A stretch of DNA of 64,000 nucleotides from Mumia quercus (GTDB lineage Bacteria > Actinomycetota > Actinomycetes > Propionibacteriales > Nocardioidaceae), in contig NZ_JANZYO010000008.1 in assembly GCF_025506335.1 (NCBI RefSeq), positions 27,835 to 91,834 on the forward strand. The letters run 5' to 3'. Below are positions 8,025-17,507 of this stretch, one piece after another. The notes under the pieces were generated by a model that had not been told where the DNA came from, ran no database searches, and saw only the letters and a list, made by a program, of their open reading frames with translations. How positions within the stretch are numbered: the first letter of the stretch is position 1; every line of letters begins with the position of its first letter. Made by a program: the position numbers and the translations under genes.

Positions 8025-9368
8025 ATGAGCGACCGCTACCAAGACCTCGTCCACACGCCGGTCGGGAAGTTCTTGGTGAAGAACCTCGGCCTCCCCGACC
8101 CGCCACGGCTCGAACGCTACCGCGCGGGCGCTCCCCTCGTGGACGGCACCGTCCTGGTCGGCGCCGCGCCCGGCTCGACGCTCGGGACGGCCCTTGCAGA
8201 CGCCCTCTCGAGCCTGTCGGTCACGACCACCGACGCGGTCGCCGAGGGCGCGCGCGTGAAGGGGATCGTCTTCGACGCCACGGGCATCGACACCGCTGCC
8301 GGCCTCGACCAGATCCAGGAGTTCCTCACGCCGGTCCTCCGCAGCCTGTCCGGCTGCGGCCGCGTCGTGCTCCTCGGCACGCCGCCCGAGCACGCCGACA
8401 CCCCGGGACGCGCGATCGCGCAGCGCGCCCTCGAGGGCATCACCCGCTCGCTCGGCAAGGAGCTCGGCAAGGGGTCGACCGCCCAGACCGTTTACGTCGC
8501 GGCCGGCGCGGAGGGCGCGATCTCGTCGACGCTGGCCTTCCTGCTCTCGCCGAAGTCGGCGTACGTCTGTGGGCAGGTCGTCCGTATCGGCACCGCCGGC
8601 CTGACGAGCGCGCCCTCGTACGACCTCGCCGCGCCGCTGTCCGGCAAGGTCGCCCTGGTCACCGGCGCCTCGCGCGGCCTCGGGCTCGCGATGGCGCAGA
8701 CGCTGCACCGCGACGGCGCCACGGTCGTCGGGCTCGACGTCGCCCCGCTGGCAGAGGACCTCCAGCGCGAGATGGCGGCGATCGACGGCGAGTCGATCAT
8801 CCTCGACATCACCGCGCCCGACGCTCCGCAGCGGATCGCCGCGTACCTCGCCGAGCACCACCAGGGCGTCGACGTCGTCGTCCACAACGCCGGCATCACC
8901 CGCGACAAGCGGCTGCGCAACATGAAGACCGAGAACTGGCACAAGGTCGTCGAGATCAACGTGGACGCTCCGCAGCGGATCACCGCCGAGCTGCTCGACC
9001 AGAAGCTGATCCGCTCCGGCGGCACCATCCTCGGCGTCTCCTCGATCGCCGGCATCGCGGGCAACAACGGGCAGACCAACTACGCGGCCTCGAAGGCGGG
9101 CGTCATCGGCTGGGTCCAGGAGCTCGCTCCGCGCATCGCCGCCGACGGCCTCACCATCAACGCCGTCGCGCCGGGCTTCATCGAGACGGACATGGTGAAG
9201 ACGATCCCGCTGACGATCCGCGAGGCCGGCCGCCGCATGAACTCCATGTCGCAGGGCGGCCAGCCGATCGACGTCGCCGAGGCGATCGCCTGGTACGCCA
9301 ACCCTGGCTCGGCCGCTGTCTCCGGCAACGTCGTCCGGGTGTGCGGCCAGAGCCTGCTCGGGGCCTGA
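8025..9368 (+). CDS. fabG4: High-molecular-weight 3-oxoacyl-ACP/CoA reductase (FabG4 type)
   Basis: 447 aa, close to the size of mycobacterial FabG4 (Rv0242c), which has an N-terminal flavodoxin-like domain before the SDR ketoreductase. The opening MSDRYQDLVHTPVGKFLVKN is the typical FabG4 start. The C-terminal SDR domain (from about residue 207) has the cofactor motif TGASRGLG and the catalytic set Ser340, Tyr353 and Lys357 (NYAASKAG). It reduces 3-oxoacyl thioesters to 3-hydroxyacyl thioesters. It overlaps functionally and positionally with the hydratase gene that follows one base after its stop codon. Confidence 0.93.
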   Translation: MSDRYQDLVHTPVGKFLVKNLGLPDPPRLERYRAGAPLVDGTVLVGAAPGSTLGTALADALSSLSVTTTDAVAEGARVKGIVFDATGIDTAAGLDQIQEFLTPVLRSLSGCGRVVLLGTPPEHADTPGRAIAQRALEGITRSLGKELGKGSTAQTVYVAAGAEGAISSTLAFLLSPKSAYVCGQVVRIGTAGLTSAPSYDLAAPLSGKVALVTGASRGLGLAMAQTLHRDGATVVGLDVAPLAEDLQREMAAIDGESIILDITAPDAPQRIAAYLAEHHQGVDVVVHNAGITRDKRLRNMKTENWHKVVEINVDAPQRITAELLDQKLIRSGGTILGVSSIAGIAGNNGQTNYAASKAGVIGWVQELAPRIAADGLTINAVAPGFIETDMVKTIPLTIREAGRRMNSMSQGGQPIDVAEAIAWYANPGSAAVSGNVVRVCGQSLLGA

Positions 9369-9369
9369 C

Positions 9370-10260
9370 ATGACCGTCCGCGAGTACGCCGGGGCTCCGG
9401 CGATCCTTCCGCTCTACCTGCGGGCGGCACTCCCTGCCGTGCCGGTCGTCGGTGGGCTCCCCGGCGTACGGCACGCCTCGGGCTCGGTGCCCGACCTCAC
9501 GCTCGAGCGGCGCGGCGTCACGACCGACCTCGACGACCTGGCGGCGTACGCCGACGTGTGCGGCTTCAGCCTGCGCGACACGCTCCCGGTCACGTACCCG
9601 CACCTGGCGGCGTTCGGGCTGCAGATGGCCCTCATGGTCGACACCTCGTTCCCGTTCGCGCCGATGGGGCTGGTGCACCTGCGCAACCGCATCACCCAGC
9701 ACCGCCCGCTGACGGTCACCGAGACGTACGACGTGACCGTCCGCGCCGCGGACCTGCGTCCGCACCCGAAGGGCCGGACCGTCGACGTCCACAGCACCGC
9801 CCGGGTCGGCGACGAGGTGGTCTGGGAAGAGACGATGACGCTGCTGAGCCGTGGCCGTGGGGACGGTGCGGAGGCAGCTCCAGCGCCGCTCGACGGCGTC
9901 GAGGCACCCGCTGGGACGGCGACGTGGCGGCTCGACGCAGGGCTCGGTCGCCGGTACGCGGCGGTGTCGGGCGACCGCAACCCGATCCACCTCACCAAGG
10001 TCTCGGCCAAGGCGTTCGGCTTCCCCCGCCAGATCGCGCACGGCATGTGGAGCAAGGCGCGGGCCCTCGCGGCCGTCGAGAACCAGCTGCCCCACGCGTA
10101 CGCGGTCGACGCCGAGTTCCGCCGGCCGATCCTCCTGCCGGCGACCGTGGCTTTCGGGTCGCAGGCCGACGGCGACCGGCTGGTCCTCGGGATCACCGGC
10201 CGTGCGCGTGGCGACAAGCCCGCGCCGACGCACCTCGTCGCCCGGGTCACGCCCGTCTGA
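9370..10260 (+). CDS. MaoC-family 3-hydroxyacyl-thioester dehydratase (HtdX type)
   Basis: 296 aa, double-hotdog length. The C-terminal hotdog carries the hydratase-2 motif SGDRNPIH, with catalytic Asp202 and His207, followed by FGFPRQIAHGMW. It interconverts 3-hydroxyacyl and trans-2-enoyl thioesters, the step next to FabG4. The start ATG is one base after the fabG4 stop codon, so the two are cotranscribed and probably translationally coupled. Matches the fabG4-htdX pair (Rv0242c-Rv0241c) of mycobacteria. Confidence 0.92.
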   Translation: MTVREYAGAPAILPLYLRAALPAVPVVGGLPGVRHASGSVPDLTLERRGVTTDLDDLAAYADVCGFSLRDTLPVTYPHLAAFGLQMALMVDTSFPFAPMGLVHLRNRITQHRPLTVTETYDVTVRAADLRPHPKGRTVDVHSTARVGDEVVWEETMTLLSRGRGDGAEAAPAPLDGVEAPAGTATWRLDAGLGRRYAAVSGDRNPIHLTKVSAKAFGFPRQIAHGMWSKARALAAVENQLPHAYAVDAEFRRPILLPATVAFGSQADGDRLVLGITGRARGDKPAPTHLVARVTPV

Positions 10261-10290
10261 CGCGCCCCACGCCGCATCGCCCCGCCGCCG

Positions 10291-10341
10291 GCGGTGAGTC
10301 CGGTCCCACCCGTGGGTGACGGGTGGGACCGGACTCACCGC
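10291..10341. terminator. Perfect 21-bp palindrome, dispersed family copy 2
   Basis: Arms 10291-10311 and 10321-10341 are perfect complements around a 9-base loop, containing GGTGAGTCCGGTCCCACCC. It sits between the convergent hydratase and tesB genes. It shares GTGAGTC(A/C)GGTCCCACCC with the palindrome at 1156-1204, so the two belong to one family rather than arising independently. Confidence 0.75.
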
Positions 10342-10351
10342 GCGGGCGGTC

Positions 10352-11239
10352 TCAGGCCCTCGGCTCGGGGTTGACGGGCCGAATGAGCCCTTCCTGGGCG
10401 ACGGAGGCGAGGAGCGCCCCGTCCTCGGCGAAGATGTTCGCGGTGGCGAACCCGCGGGCCCCGATCGCCGACGGCGACCGCTGGTCGTACAGCATCCACT
10501 GGTCCGCCCGGATCGGCCGGTGGAACCAGACCGCGTGATCCAGCGACGCGGGCTGGATGCGTGGCGAGCCGACCGTGAGCCCGTGCGGCACGAGCGACGA
10601 GCCCAGCAGGCTCAGGTCGCTGATGTAGGTCAGCACGCAGGCGTTCAGCACGGGGTCGTCCCCGAGCTCCCCCAGCGCGCGCAGCCACAGCCGCTGGACC
10701 GCCGGGACCATCTGCCGGGACGGGTCCTCGGCGGCGCGGTTGTCGCCGATGTAGCGGACGTCGAGCGCCGACCACTCCCGGCGCCAGTGCTCGGCGGCCT
10801 GGGTGTCGACGTACTCCAGCACCTCCGGCAGCTCCGGAGACGCAGCGACGGCAGGCACCTCGGGCATCGCGTCCTGGTGCTCGTAGCCGTCCTCGTGGCG
10901 GTGGAACGACGCCGTCATGTAGAAGATGACCTTGCCGTGCTGGCGAGCAGAGACCCGACGCGTCGAGAACGAGCCGCCGTCACGGATCCGCTCGACGTCG
11001 TAGATGATCGGCACGCTGGGGTCGCCACCGAGCAGGAAGTAGACGTGCAGCGAGTGGACCAACCGGTCGGGCTCGACGCTGTGCGAGGCCGCCATCAGGG
11101 CCTGTGCCGCGACCTGCCCTCCGAAGACCCGGGTGAGCTCGCTCCCCTGCGGGTGACCTCCACGGAAGAGGTCCTCCTCGAGACGCTCGAGGTCAAGAAG
11201 GTCGACAAGTTCTTCGATCGTTGCTGGCACGCGGCACAT
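10352..11239 (-). CDS. tesB: Acyl-CoA thioesterase II
   Basis: 295 aa with the double-hotdog TesB pattern: EEDLFRGGHPQ and RVFGGQVAAQAL near the N-terminus, HSLHVYFLLGGDPSVPIIYDVER, then SFSTRRVSARQ and a late DHAVWFHRPIRADQWMLYD block. It hydrolyses acyl-CoA to free fatty acid plus CoA. It is transcribed toward the fatty-acid module but as a separate unit. ATG 11239 is the family-standard start (TIEELVDLLDLERLE). Confidence 0.93.
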   Translation of the reverse strand: MCRVPATIEELVDLLDLERLEEDLFRGGHPQGSELTRVFGGQVAAQALMAASHSVEPDRLVHSLHVYFLLGGDPSVPIIYDVERIRDGGSFSTRRVSARQHGKVIFYMTASFHRHEDGYEHQDAMPEVPAVAASPELPEVLEYVDTQAAEHWRREWSALDVRYIGDNRAAEDPSRQMVPAVQRLWLRALGELGDDPVLNACVLTYISDLSLLGSSLVPHGLTVGSPRIQPASLDHAVWFHRPIRADQWMLYDQRSPSAIGARGFATANIFAEDGALLASVAQEGLIRPVNPEPRA

Positions 11240-11321
11240 CGTCTCACGTGCGTACGGGCGCGTGGCTCGATCTCCGGGGTGACGCCGCCCGCTGTGAGCA
11301 GCGCCTCACGGGACGACGCGG

Positions 11322-12254
11322 TCAGTCGGACGTGCCGGGCTCGCGCTCGTCGAGCTGGGCGAGGAACTGCTCGAACTGCTGCCCGATCTCGTCGGGAGTC
11401 GGCAGCTCCGACTCGTCGGCGACGAGCGGCTCGGTCGCGGAGCGGTTCATCTGGTCGTACTGGCGCTCGAGCCCGGCCAGGACCTCGCCGCCGTCCTGCT
11501 CCTCGACCTGCTTGTGGATGTCGGCGACCGTCTCGGCCTGCTGCAGGCGCAGCTCCTCCAGGTCGAACTGGAGCCCCGTACGGGACGCCACCGCCTCCAG
11601 GAGCGCGACGGACGCGCTCGGGTACTCCATCTGGGCGACATACTGCGGCACGTGGGCCACGTAGCCGAGGGCGTCGTGCCCCCACTCGCCCAGCCGCAGC
11701 TCGAGGACCGACTGGATGCTGGCCGGCAGCACCACCTGGGCCCGGAAGACGTTCTTGCGGTCGAGCAGGTCACGGCGGACGGCGTGGTTGGTCACGACCG
11801 ACGGCCGCGTGTGCGGGACGCCCATCGGGACTGCCCCGAGACCGACGACGAGCTCGACGCCGTACTCCTCCACCAGGTCGTGGACCTCCTCGGCGAACTG
11901 CTCCCATCGGAAGTCAGGCTCCGGGCCGGTCAGCACCAGGAAGGGGGCGCCGTGGTCGTCACGGTGCAGGCGCAGCTCCAACGACGGCCGCTCGTAGTCG
12001 GCGTAGCGATCGCGGTCGAAGACGATGGGGGGTCGGCGCGCGCGGTAGTCGTAGAAGTCGTCGAGGTCGAACTCGTGCACGACCTCACCCTCGTCGCGTG
12101 ACTCCAGGTGCTCGATGGCCAGCCGCGGCGCCGAGCCCGCGTTGAGGAAGCCGTCGAACGCGTAGATCATCGTCGGCCTCACACCGTCGGGCAGGTCGTC
12201 GAAGATCTCGTTGCCACCGTGTCCCGGCCTGAGCCGAGCGAACCAGTTCCGCAC
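11322..12254 (-). CDS. PAC2 family protein
   Basis: 310 aa. Members resemble the PAC2 proteasome-assembly chaperone fold and are near-universal in actinobacteria that also encode a proteasome; the bacterial role is unproven. Conserved blocks are MIYAFDGFLNAGSAPRLAI, FYDYRARRPPIVFDRDRY, LTGPEPDFRWEQF and LGAVPMGVPHTRP. The tail is acidic and probably coiled. I chose GTG 12254 (MRNWFARL) because GGGAGG lies seven bases upstream; the adjacent GTG at 12257 is too close, and upstream in-frame sequence overlaps the next gene. Confidence 0.85.
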   Translation of the reverse strand: MRNWFARLRPGHGGNEIFDDLPDGVRPTMIYAFDGFLNAGSAPRLAIEHLESRDEGEVVHEFDLDDFYDYRARRPPIVFDRDRYADYERPSLELRLHRDDHGAPFLVLTGPEPDFRWEQFAEEVHDLVEEYGVELVVGLGAVPMGVPHTRPSVVTNHAVRRDLLDRKNVFRAQVVLPASIQSVLELRLGEWGHDALGYVAHVPQYVAQMEYPSASVALLEAVASRTGLQFDLEELRLQQAETVADIHKQVEEQDGGEVLAGLERQYDQMNRSATEPLVADESELPTPDEIGQQFEQFLAQLDEREPGTSD

Positions 12255-12331
12255 CACGACACCTCCCAACACCGGACGACTGCGCGGGATTCCCGCTCGT
12301 ACGGAGGGGGCGGGGGCCGCGCCCTTCCAGC

Positions 12332-13858
12332 CTACGCGGCCGGTGGCGAGGGCTGATCGGCGGCTCGGGTGACCTCCCCCACCCGCCCCAACCTGCTGTG
12401 CCGGCGGCCGTACGTGAAGTACACGACGAACCCCAATGCCATCCAGACGAGGAAGCGCACCCAGGTCTCGCCCACCAGGTTGAGCATGAGGTAGACGCAG
12501 GCGATCACGGCCAGGACCGCGACGAGGGTCGCGCCCGGGACGGTGAACCCGCGCGGGAGGTCGGGCCGGGTCCGGCGGAGGATCACGACACCGACGCTGA
12601 CCAGGACGAACGCGAACAGCGTCCCGATGTTGACGAGGTCCGCGAGGGTCGAGAGGTCGACGAAGCCCGAGATCGCCGCCACCGCGAAGCCGGTCACGTA
12701 CGTGATCCGGTGGGGCGTGCGGTGCTTCTGGTGCGTCTCCGCGAGCCAGCGCGGCAGGAGCCCGTCCCGCGCCATCGCGAAGGCCACCCGGGTCTGCCCC
12801 AGCATGAGGATCATCACGACCACGACGAGCCCGATGCACGCGCCGACCGAGATCACGTCACCCATCCACCGCACGCCGACGGCGTCGAAGGCGGTCGCGA
12901 GCGGGGCGCCGTCCATCGGATCGATGTCCCGGAAGTCCTGCATGCCGGTGATCACCAGGCTCACCGCCATGTAGAGCACCGTGACGATGGCGAGCGACCC
13001 GAAGATGCCGATGGGGACGTTGCGCTGCGGGTCCTTCGTCTCCTCCGCGGTGGTGGCGACGACGTCGAAGCCGATGAAGGCGAAGAACACGATGGCGGCA
13101 CCGGCGAACACCCCCGCAACGCCGTAGACGGCGGGCTCCAGGCCGAGGAGCGTCTGGATCAACGGAACCTTCAGCCACCCGCCCTCCCCGCTCTCCGGCG
13201 AGGCCGACGGCGGGACGAAGGGCGACCAGTTCTGGCTGTCGATGTACTTCACGCCCGCGATGATCACCAGCAGCACGACCGCGATCTTGATGGCGACCAC
13301 GACCTGGTTGATGCGGCTGGAGAACTTGATGCCGTTGATGAGGATCCACATCACGATGAGGGAGATCGCGATGGCAGGGATGTCCACGACCCCGCTGCCG
13401 GCCGCGGTTCTCAGATGCTCGGGCAGCTCGAGGAACGTGCCGTCGACCAGGTTGTTCCAGTACGAGGAGAAGCCCGACGCCAGCGCGGCGGCGCCCACAG
13501 TGAACTCGAGGACGAGGTCCCACCCGATGGTCCACGCGACGAGCTCGCCGAAGGTGGCGTACGAGAACGTGTACGCGCTGCCCGCGACGGGCACGGTCGA
13601 CGCGAACTCGGCGTAGCAGAGCGCAGCGAGACCGCAGGCCAGCGCGGCGATGAGGAACGAGATCGCGATCGCGGGACCGGCGTTGGTCGCGGCGGCGCGT
13701 CCGGTCAGGACGAAGATGCCCGCGCCGATGATGACGCCCACGCCGAAGACGACGAGGTCGACCGCCCCGAGGTTGCGGTTGAGCTGGGTCTCAGGGTCGT
13801 CGGTGTCGCGGATCGACTGCTCGACGGACTTCGTACGGAAGAGCTCGCTCTTGGCCAT
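12332..13858 (-). CDS. APC superfamily cationic amino-acid permease (YfnA/CAT type)
   Basis: 508 aa with about 12-13 membrane helices. TM1 has VVFGVGVIIGAGIFVLTG, the glycine-rich unwound substrate segment of APC transporters. CAT-type features continue with VPVAGSAYTFSYATFGELVAW and FFAFIGFDVVATTAEETKDPQR. Substrate is probably Arg, Lys or another amino acid; the sequence does not decide. The ribosome site is embedded in a small hairpin (13860-13881). The gene lies downstream of dxs on the same strand but is functionally unrelated. Confidence 0.88.
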   Translation of the reverse strand: MAKSELFRTKSVEQSIRDTDDPETQLNRNLGAVDLVVFGVGVIIGAGIFVLTGRAAATNAGPAIAISFLIAALACGLAALCYAEFASTVPVAGSAYTFSYATFGELVAWTIGWDLVLEFTVGAAALASGFSSYWNNLVDGTFLELPEHLRTAAGSGVVDIPAIAISLIVMWILINGIKFSSRINQVVVAIKIAVVLLVIIAGVKYIDSQNWSPFVPPSASPESGEGGWLKVPLIQTLLGLEPAVYGVAGVFAGAAIVFFAFIGFDVVATTAEETKDPQRNVPIGIFGSLAIVTVLYMAVSLVITGMQDFRDIDPMDGAPLATAFDAVGVRWMGDVISVGACIGLVVVVMILMLGQTRVAFAMARDGLLPRWLAETHQKHRTPHRITYVTGFAVAAISGFVDLSTLADLVNIGTLFAFVLVSVGVVILRRTRPDLPRGFTVPGATLVAVLAVIACVYLMLNLVGETWVRFLVWMALGFVVYFTYGRRHSRLGRVGEVTRAADQPSPPAA

Positions 13859-13859
13859 C

Positions 13860-13881
13860 GTGATCCCCCCTCTGGGGTCAC
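13860..13881 (-). promoter_or_regulatory. Hairpin covering the permease ribosome site
   Basis: On the minus strand GTGACCCC and GGGG-a-TCAC pair around AGAGG just before the ATG at 13858, with the G-run of the Shine-Dalgarno sequence in the 3' arm. Could lower or gate translation. Position-based inference only. Confidence 0.35.
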
Positions 13882-13926
13882 TATGCCCGGTACGACCCTC
13901 GCAGGCGCGTCAGAGCGTGCGGCGCG

Positions 13927-15786
13927 TCACAGCCTCGCGAGCGCGTCGGCCGCGATCGCCGCGCCGGTCAGCCCCATCCGCTCGAGCAGCACGTCGCGCT
14001 TGGCGTGGTCGAAGAACTCCTGCGTGACGCCGTGCACCCGCACGGGCGTGCGTACGTCGGCGTCGGCGAGCATCTGGGTCAGCACCGAGCCCATGCCCCC
14101 GACGCGGCCGCTGTCCTCGACGGTCACGAGGAGCCGGAAGCGCGCGGCGAGCTCGACGAGCGCGGGGTCGAGAGGCTTGACCCAGCGCGGGTCGACGACG
14201 GTCACGCCGACCCCTTCGGCACGCAGCACCGCTGCGGCGTCGAGGGCCTGCCGGGCCATCGGTCCCGCCGCCACGACGAGGACGTCCTCGTCGCCCTCAC
14301 GGAACAGGACGTCGCTGCGTCCGACGGTGTCGACCGCCTCGATGTCGCTGGAGACCCCGCCCTTGGGGAAGCGGACGACGGTCGGCGCGTCGTCGACGGC
14401 CACCGCCTCGCGCAGCAGCTCGCGCAGCCGCGCACCGTCGCGCGGGGCGGCAAGGCTCAGGGTCGGCACGACCTGGAGGATCGACATGTCCCACATGCCG
14501 TTGTGGCTCGGACCGTCGTCTCCGGTGACCCCGGCACGGTCGAGCACGAACGTCACGCCGCACCGGTGGAGAGCGACGTCGAGGAGCACCTGGTCGAAGG
14601 CGCGGTTGAGGAACGTCGAGTACACCGCGACGACCGGGTGCAGACCGCCCATCGCGAGGCCGGCCGCGCTGGTCACCGCGTGCTGCTCGGCGATGCCGAC
14701 GTCGTACGTGCGGTCGGGGAACTTGTCGGCGAACGCGTCCAGACCGGTCGGCGAGAGCATCGCCGCGGTGATGGCGACGACGTCCGGGCGCTCGTCGCCG
14801 ATGCGGACCAGCTCGTCGCGGAAGACCGACGTCCACGACGTCGGCTCCACGGCCAGGGCCTCACCGGTCGTCCGGTCGAACGCCTTCGCCTGGTGCATCT
14901 GGTCTTCTTCGTTGGCGACCGCGATCTGGTAGCCCTGGCCCTTGGTCGTGATGACGTGCACGATGGCCGGACCGCCGTACGTCCGGGCCTGGGCCAGGGC
15001 CTGCTCGACGGCCGGACGGTCGTGACCGTCGATCGGGCCGACGTACTTCAGGCCGAGGTCCTCGAACATGCCCTGCGGGTAGAGCGCGTCCTTGAGGCCC
15101 TTCTTGATGGCGTGCAGCGCCTCGTACGCGGCCTGGCCGACGACGTTGGTGTTGGAGAGGCGCTCGCGCACAGCCTTGAGCGCCGGCTCGTAGCGCGGGT
15201 TGGTGCGCAGGCGCGCGAGGTGGTTGGCGAGACCACCCACGGTCGGGCGGTAGGAGCGGCCGTTGTCGTTGACGACGACCACCAGCCGGCGGTCGGCGTC
15301 GGCGGCGATGTTGTTGAGCGCCTCCCAGGCCATGCCGCCGGTGAGCGCACCGTCGCCGATCACGGCGACCACGTGGTCGGGCCGTCCCTGGACGGTGTTG
15401 GCCTTCGCGAGGCCGTCGGCGTACGACAGGCTGGTCGAGGCGTGGGAGTTCTCGACGACGTCGTGCGGCGACTCGGCCTGGCTCGGGTAGCCCGAGAGGC
15501 CGCCCTCGATGCGCAGCCGCTCGAACTCACGGGCCCGGCCGGTGAGCATCTTGTGCACGTACGCCTGGTGGCCGGTGTCGAAGATCACCCGGTCGCGCGG
15601 GGAGTCGAACACCCGGTGGATCGCCATCGTCAGCTCGACGACGCCGAGGTTCGGGCCGAGGTGGCCTCCGTGGGTGGCGACGGCGACGATCAGGCGCTCG
15701 CGGATCTCCTCCGCGAGCGCGTCCAGCTCAGCGTCGGTCAGATCCCTCAGATCGCTCGGCTGGCTGATCCGATCGAGCGTGCTCAT
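13927..15786 (-). CDS. dxs: 1-deoxy-D-xylulose-5-phosphate synthase
   Basis: 619 aa, full length. It condenses pyruvate and glyceraldehyde 3-phosphate with thiamine diphosphate, the first step of the MEP isoprenoid pathway. Visible features: [16 protein letters not shown] at about residue 40, the ThDP/Mg motif GDGALTGG...NDN at about 145-175, DGHD at about 230, and the transketolase pyrimidine domain with the catalytic-type Glu in [20 protein letters not shown] 15786 starts with MSTLDRI, typical for the family. Rv2682c in mycobacteria is the equivalent near the same housekeeping block. Confidence 0.97.
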   Translation of the reverse strand: MSTLDRISQPSDLRDLTDAELDALAEEIRERLIVAVATHGGHLGPNLGVVELTMAIHRVFDSPRDRVIFDTGHQAYVHKMLTGRAREFERLRIEGGLSGYPSQAESPHDVVENSHASTSLSYADGLAKANTVQGRPDHVVAVIGDGALTGGMAWEALNNIAADADRRLVVVVNDNGRSYRPTVGGLANHLARLRTNPRYEPALKAVRERLSNTNVVGQAAYEALHAIKKGLKDALYPQGMFEDLGLKYVGPIDGHDRPAVEQALAQARTYGGPAIVHVITTKGQGYQIAVANEEDQMHQAKAFDRTTGEALAVEPTSWTSVFRDELVRIGDERPDVVAITAAMLSPTGLDAFADKFPDRTYDVGIAEQHAVTSAAGLAMGGLHPVVAVYSTFLNRAFDQVLLDVALHRCGVTFVLDRAGVTGDDGPSHNGMWDMSILQVVPTLSLAAPRDGARLRELLREAVAVDDAPTVVRFPKGGVSSDIEAVDTVGRSDVLFREGDEDVLVVAAGPMARQALDAAAVLRAEGVGVTVVDPRWVKPLDPALVELAARFRLLVTVEDSGRVGGMGSVLTQMLADADVRTPVRVHGVTQEFFDHAKRDVLLERMGLTGAAIAADALARL

Positions 15787-15853
15787 GGTCCTCCGCGGGT
15801 GTGGGTGGGCGTCATTCGATCTTAGGCCATGGCCCCTACCCTCCCACGGACCC

Positions 15854-17011
15854 TCAGCCGTCGAGGGTGACCCGCGCGACAGTCCGCAGGTCAGCCACCT
15901 CGGTGGCGAGCACGGCCTCCACCGCGGGTAGCGCGGCGGCGACGGCGTCCTCGGCGGGCGCCTTCTCCCCCGGCAGCGGGATCACCTCGACGTCGACCCG
16001 GGTGCCGCGCGGCACGATCCGCCACTGGGCGACCAGCCGGGTGCCGTCGAGGACGACGGGGGCGGTCGTGCCGTTGACCTTGTTGAAGAGGTGCTGCTGG
16101 TTCTCGAGGGCGGTGAACCGCGCGCGCTCGGGGCCGGTGCCCTCGTAGCCGAGCATCACCCCGTCGAACTCCGGGAGGAGACGCAGACCTGCGGCGAAGC
16201 CGCTGCCGTCCGGAGCATCGGCGAGGTCGAGGTACGTCTGGCCGTCGGGCCCCTCGTACTGCACGACCTCGTCCCCGAGCGCGGCGATCGCCGCGTCCAC
16301 GGGGCGCAGCTTGTCGCCGAGCCACCACGCGACGTCGCGCCGCGTCGCGGGGCCGTACGCCCCCAGATGGACGCGGACGAGCTCGCGCCGCGCGACCTCG
16401 GGTGGCACGCTCGCGTCGATGCCGGTCAGCGCCGCGGACGACCGGTAGAGGGTGTCGGTGCGCGTGTGCCACCGGCGGTCCGGCGGGCGCCGGACGAGCC
16501 ACGGCGCCCCGCGGAGCAGGTTGCGGGCGTAGGAGTCGGCGACCGTGCCGTGCCCCGGCTTCTCTGCGTCCGCCAGCCACGCCGCGACGTGCGCGACCAG
16601 GTCGTCGCGCTCGCGCCACTCGTCGGTCGCGTACGCCGCGGTGCGGGCCCGCACCTCCTCCGGCGCGACGGCGTCGAGGGACAGGCCGCGGGCCAGCGCC
16701 TTGTCGAGCCACACCGAGGTCACCGCCGACGCCCACGCGTGGTGCTGGGGGACGGACGAGTGCACAGTGCCCCGCAAAGTGGTGCCCTTGACCAGCGCGT
16801 AGGTGTCGAACGCCTCGACGACAGTCTCGTGGGTGATGCCGGGAAGCCGTGAGGCGGCGAAGAGGAACGCGGCGCGTGGCACCTGGGTCTGGACCGGCCC
16901 GAGCGCCTCGTACAGGGCCACGAGATCGGCCACCGCGGTGCCGGTCGGGCTCGGGAACTGCCGGTCGAGCGTCCGCAGCGCGACGTCGTCCGGTGTCAGG
17001 CGCTTGCTCAT
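15854..17011 (-). CDS. AlkZ-family winged-helix DNA-binding protein with QxQ motif
   Basis: 385 aa, HTH_42 (PF06224) family, which includes the DNA glycosylases AlkZ and YcaQ that excise bulky alkylated bases and unhook crosslinks. The N-terminal segment [20 protein letters not shown] holds Gln41-Thr-Gln43, in the position of the AlkZ catalytic Q-x-Q pair (Gln37/Gln39 in the Streptomyces enzyme, from memory). Winged-helix repeats follow, then a beta-rich C-terminus ending [17 protein letters not shown]. The family also has members of no known activity, so glycosylase function is an inference. ATG 17011 has GGAGG seven bases upstream. Divergent from the HIT gene with a 14-bp gap. Confidence 0.8.
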   Translation of the reverse strand: MSKRLTPDDVALRTLDRQFPSPTGTAVADLVALYEALGPVQTQVPRAAFLFAASRLPGITHETVVEAFDTYALVKGTTLRGTVHSSVPQHHAWASAVTSVWLDKALARGLSLDAVAPEEVRARTAAYATDEWRERDDLVAHVAAWLADAEKPGHGTVADSYARNLLRGAPWLVRRPPDRRWHTRTDTLYRSSAALTGIDASVPPEVARRELVRVHLGAYGPATRRDVAWWLGDKLRPVDAAIAALGDEVVQYEGPDGQTYLDLADAPDGSGFAAGLRLLPEFDGVMLGYEGTGPERARFTALENQQHLFNKVNGTTAPVVLDGTRLVAQWRIVPRGTRVDVEVIPLPGEKAPAEDAVAAALPAVEAVLATEVADLRTVARVTLDG

Positions 17012-17025
17012 GGTGTGATGCCTCC

Positions 17026-17454
17026 ATGTCTGGGACGTACGACGCCTCGTGCACGTTCTGCCGCGTCGTCGCGGGTGAGATCGACGCCCCCCTCGTGTAC
17101 GAGGACGCTGACACGATCGGGTTCCTGGACCATCGTCCCGTCTTCAAGGGCCACGTCCTGGTCGTCCCGCGCGCGCACGTCGTGACCCTCCCGGACCTCG
17201 CGAGCCAGCTCGTCGGGCCGTACTTCGAGGTCGTCCAGCACGTCGCGCGCGTCCTCCCTGACGTCGTCGGGGCGCAGGGGACGTGGGTCGCCGAGAACAA
17301 CGTCGTGTCGCAGTCCGTGCCCCACCTGCACGTCCACGTGGTGCCGCGGACCAAGGGCGACGGGCTGCGAGGGTTCTTCTGGCCTCGGACGAGGTACGCC
17401 GAGGGCGAGGCCGACGCGTACGCGGCGCGGCTGCGCGCGGCCCTGGCTCGCTGA
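17026..17454 (+). CDS. HIT family protein (nucleotidyl hydrolase/transferase)
   Basis: 142 aa. The histidine triad SVPHLHVHVVPR is at residues 99-108, with His100, His102 and His104; it attacks the alpha-phosphate of nucleotide conjugates. A Cys9-x-x-Cys12 pair (CTFC) near the N-terminus is the zinc-binding feature of Hint-type HIT proteins. Substrate unknown, usually adenosine phosphoramidates or dinucleoside polyphosphates. The gene overlaps the promoter of the divergent AlkZ-like gene; no strong ribosome site, so it may be leaderless (TGTGAT six bases before the ATG). Confidence 0.9.
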   Translation: MSGTYDASCTFCRVVAGEIDAPLVYEDADTIGFLDHRPVFKGHVLVVPRAHVVTLPDLASQLVGPYFEVVQHVARVLPDVVGAQGTWVAENNVVSQSVPHLHVHVVPRTKGDGLRGFFWPRTRYAEGEADAYAARLRAALAR

Positions 17455-17474
17455 CGCCCGCGGCCGCTGGCCAG

Positions 17475-17501
17475 GGTTTCTCCCGAAACCTTCGGTAACG
17501 T
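17475..17501 (+). promoter_or_regulatory. Leaderless promoter of the fic gene with inverted repeat
   Basis: TAACGT (17496-17501) sits six bases before the ATG at 17508. Just upstream GGTTTC-TCCC-GAAACC (17475-17490) forms an inverted repeat over the expected -35 region and could be an operator. Confidence 0.5.
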
Positions 17502-17507
17502 GACCAG

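Noticed and set aside
10291-10341. Palindrome as a tRNA or attachment site
   Set aside because: A single uninterrupted 21-bp stem with no cloverleaf and no integrase or repeated att core nearby.
12258-12839. Long N-terminal extension of the PAC2 protein
   Set aside because: It would run through the end of the amino-acid permease gene; GTG 12254 with a well-spaced ribosome site fits the family start.
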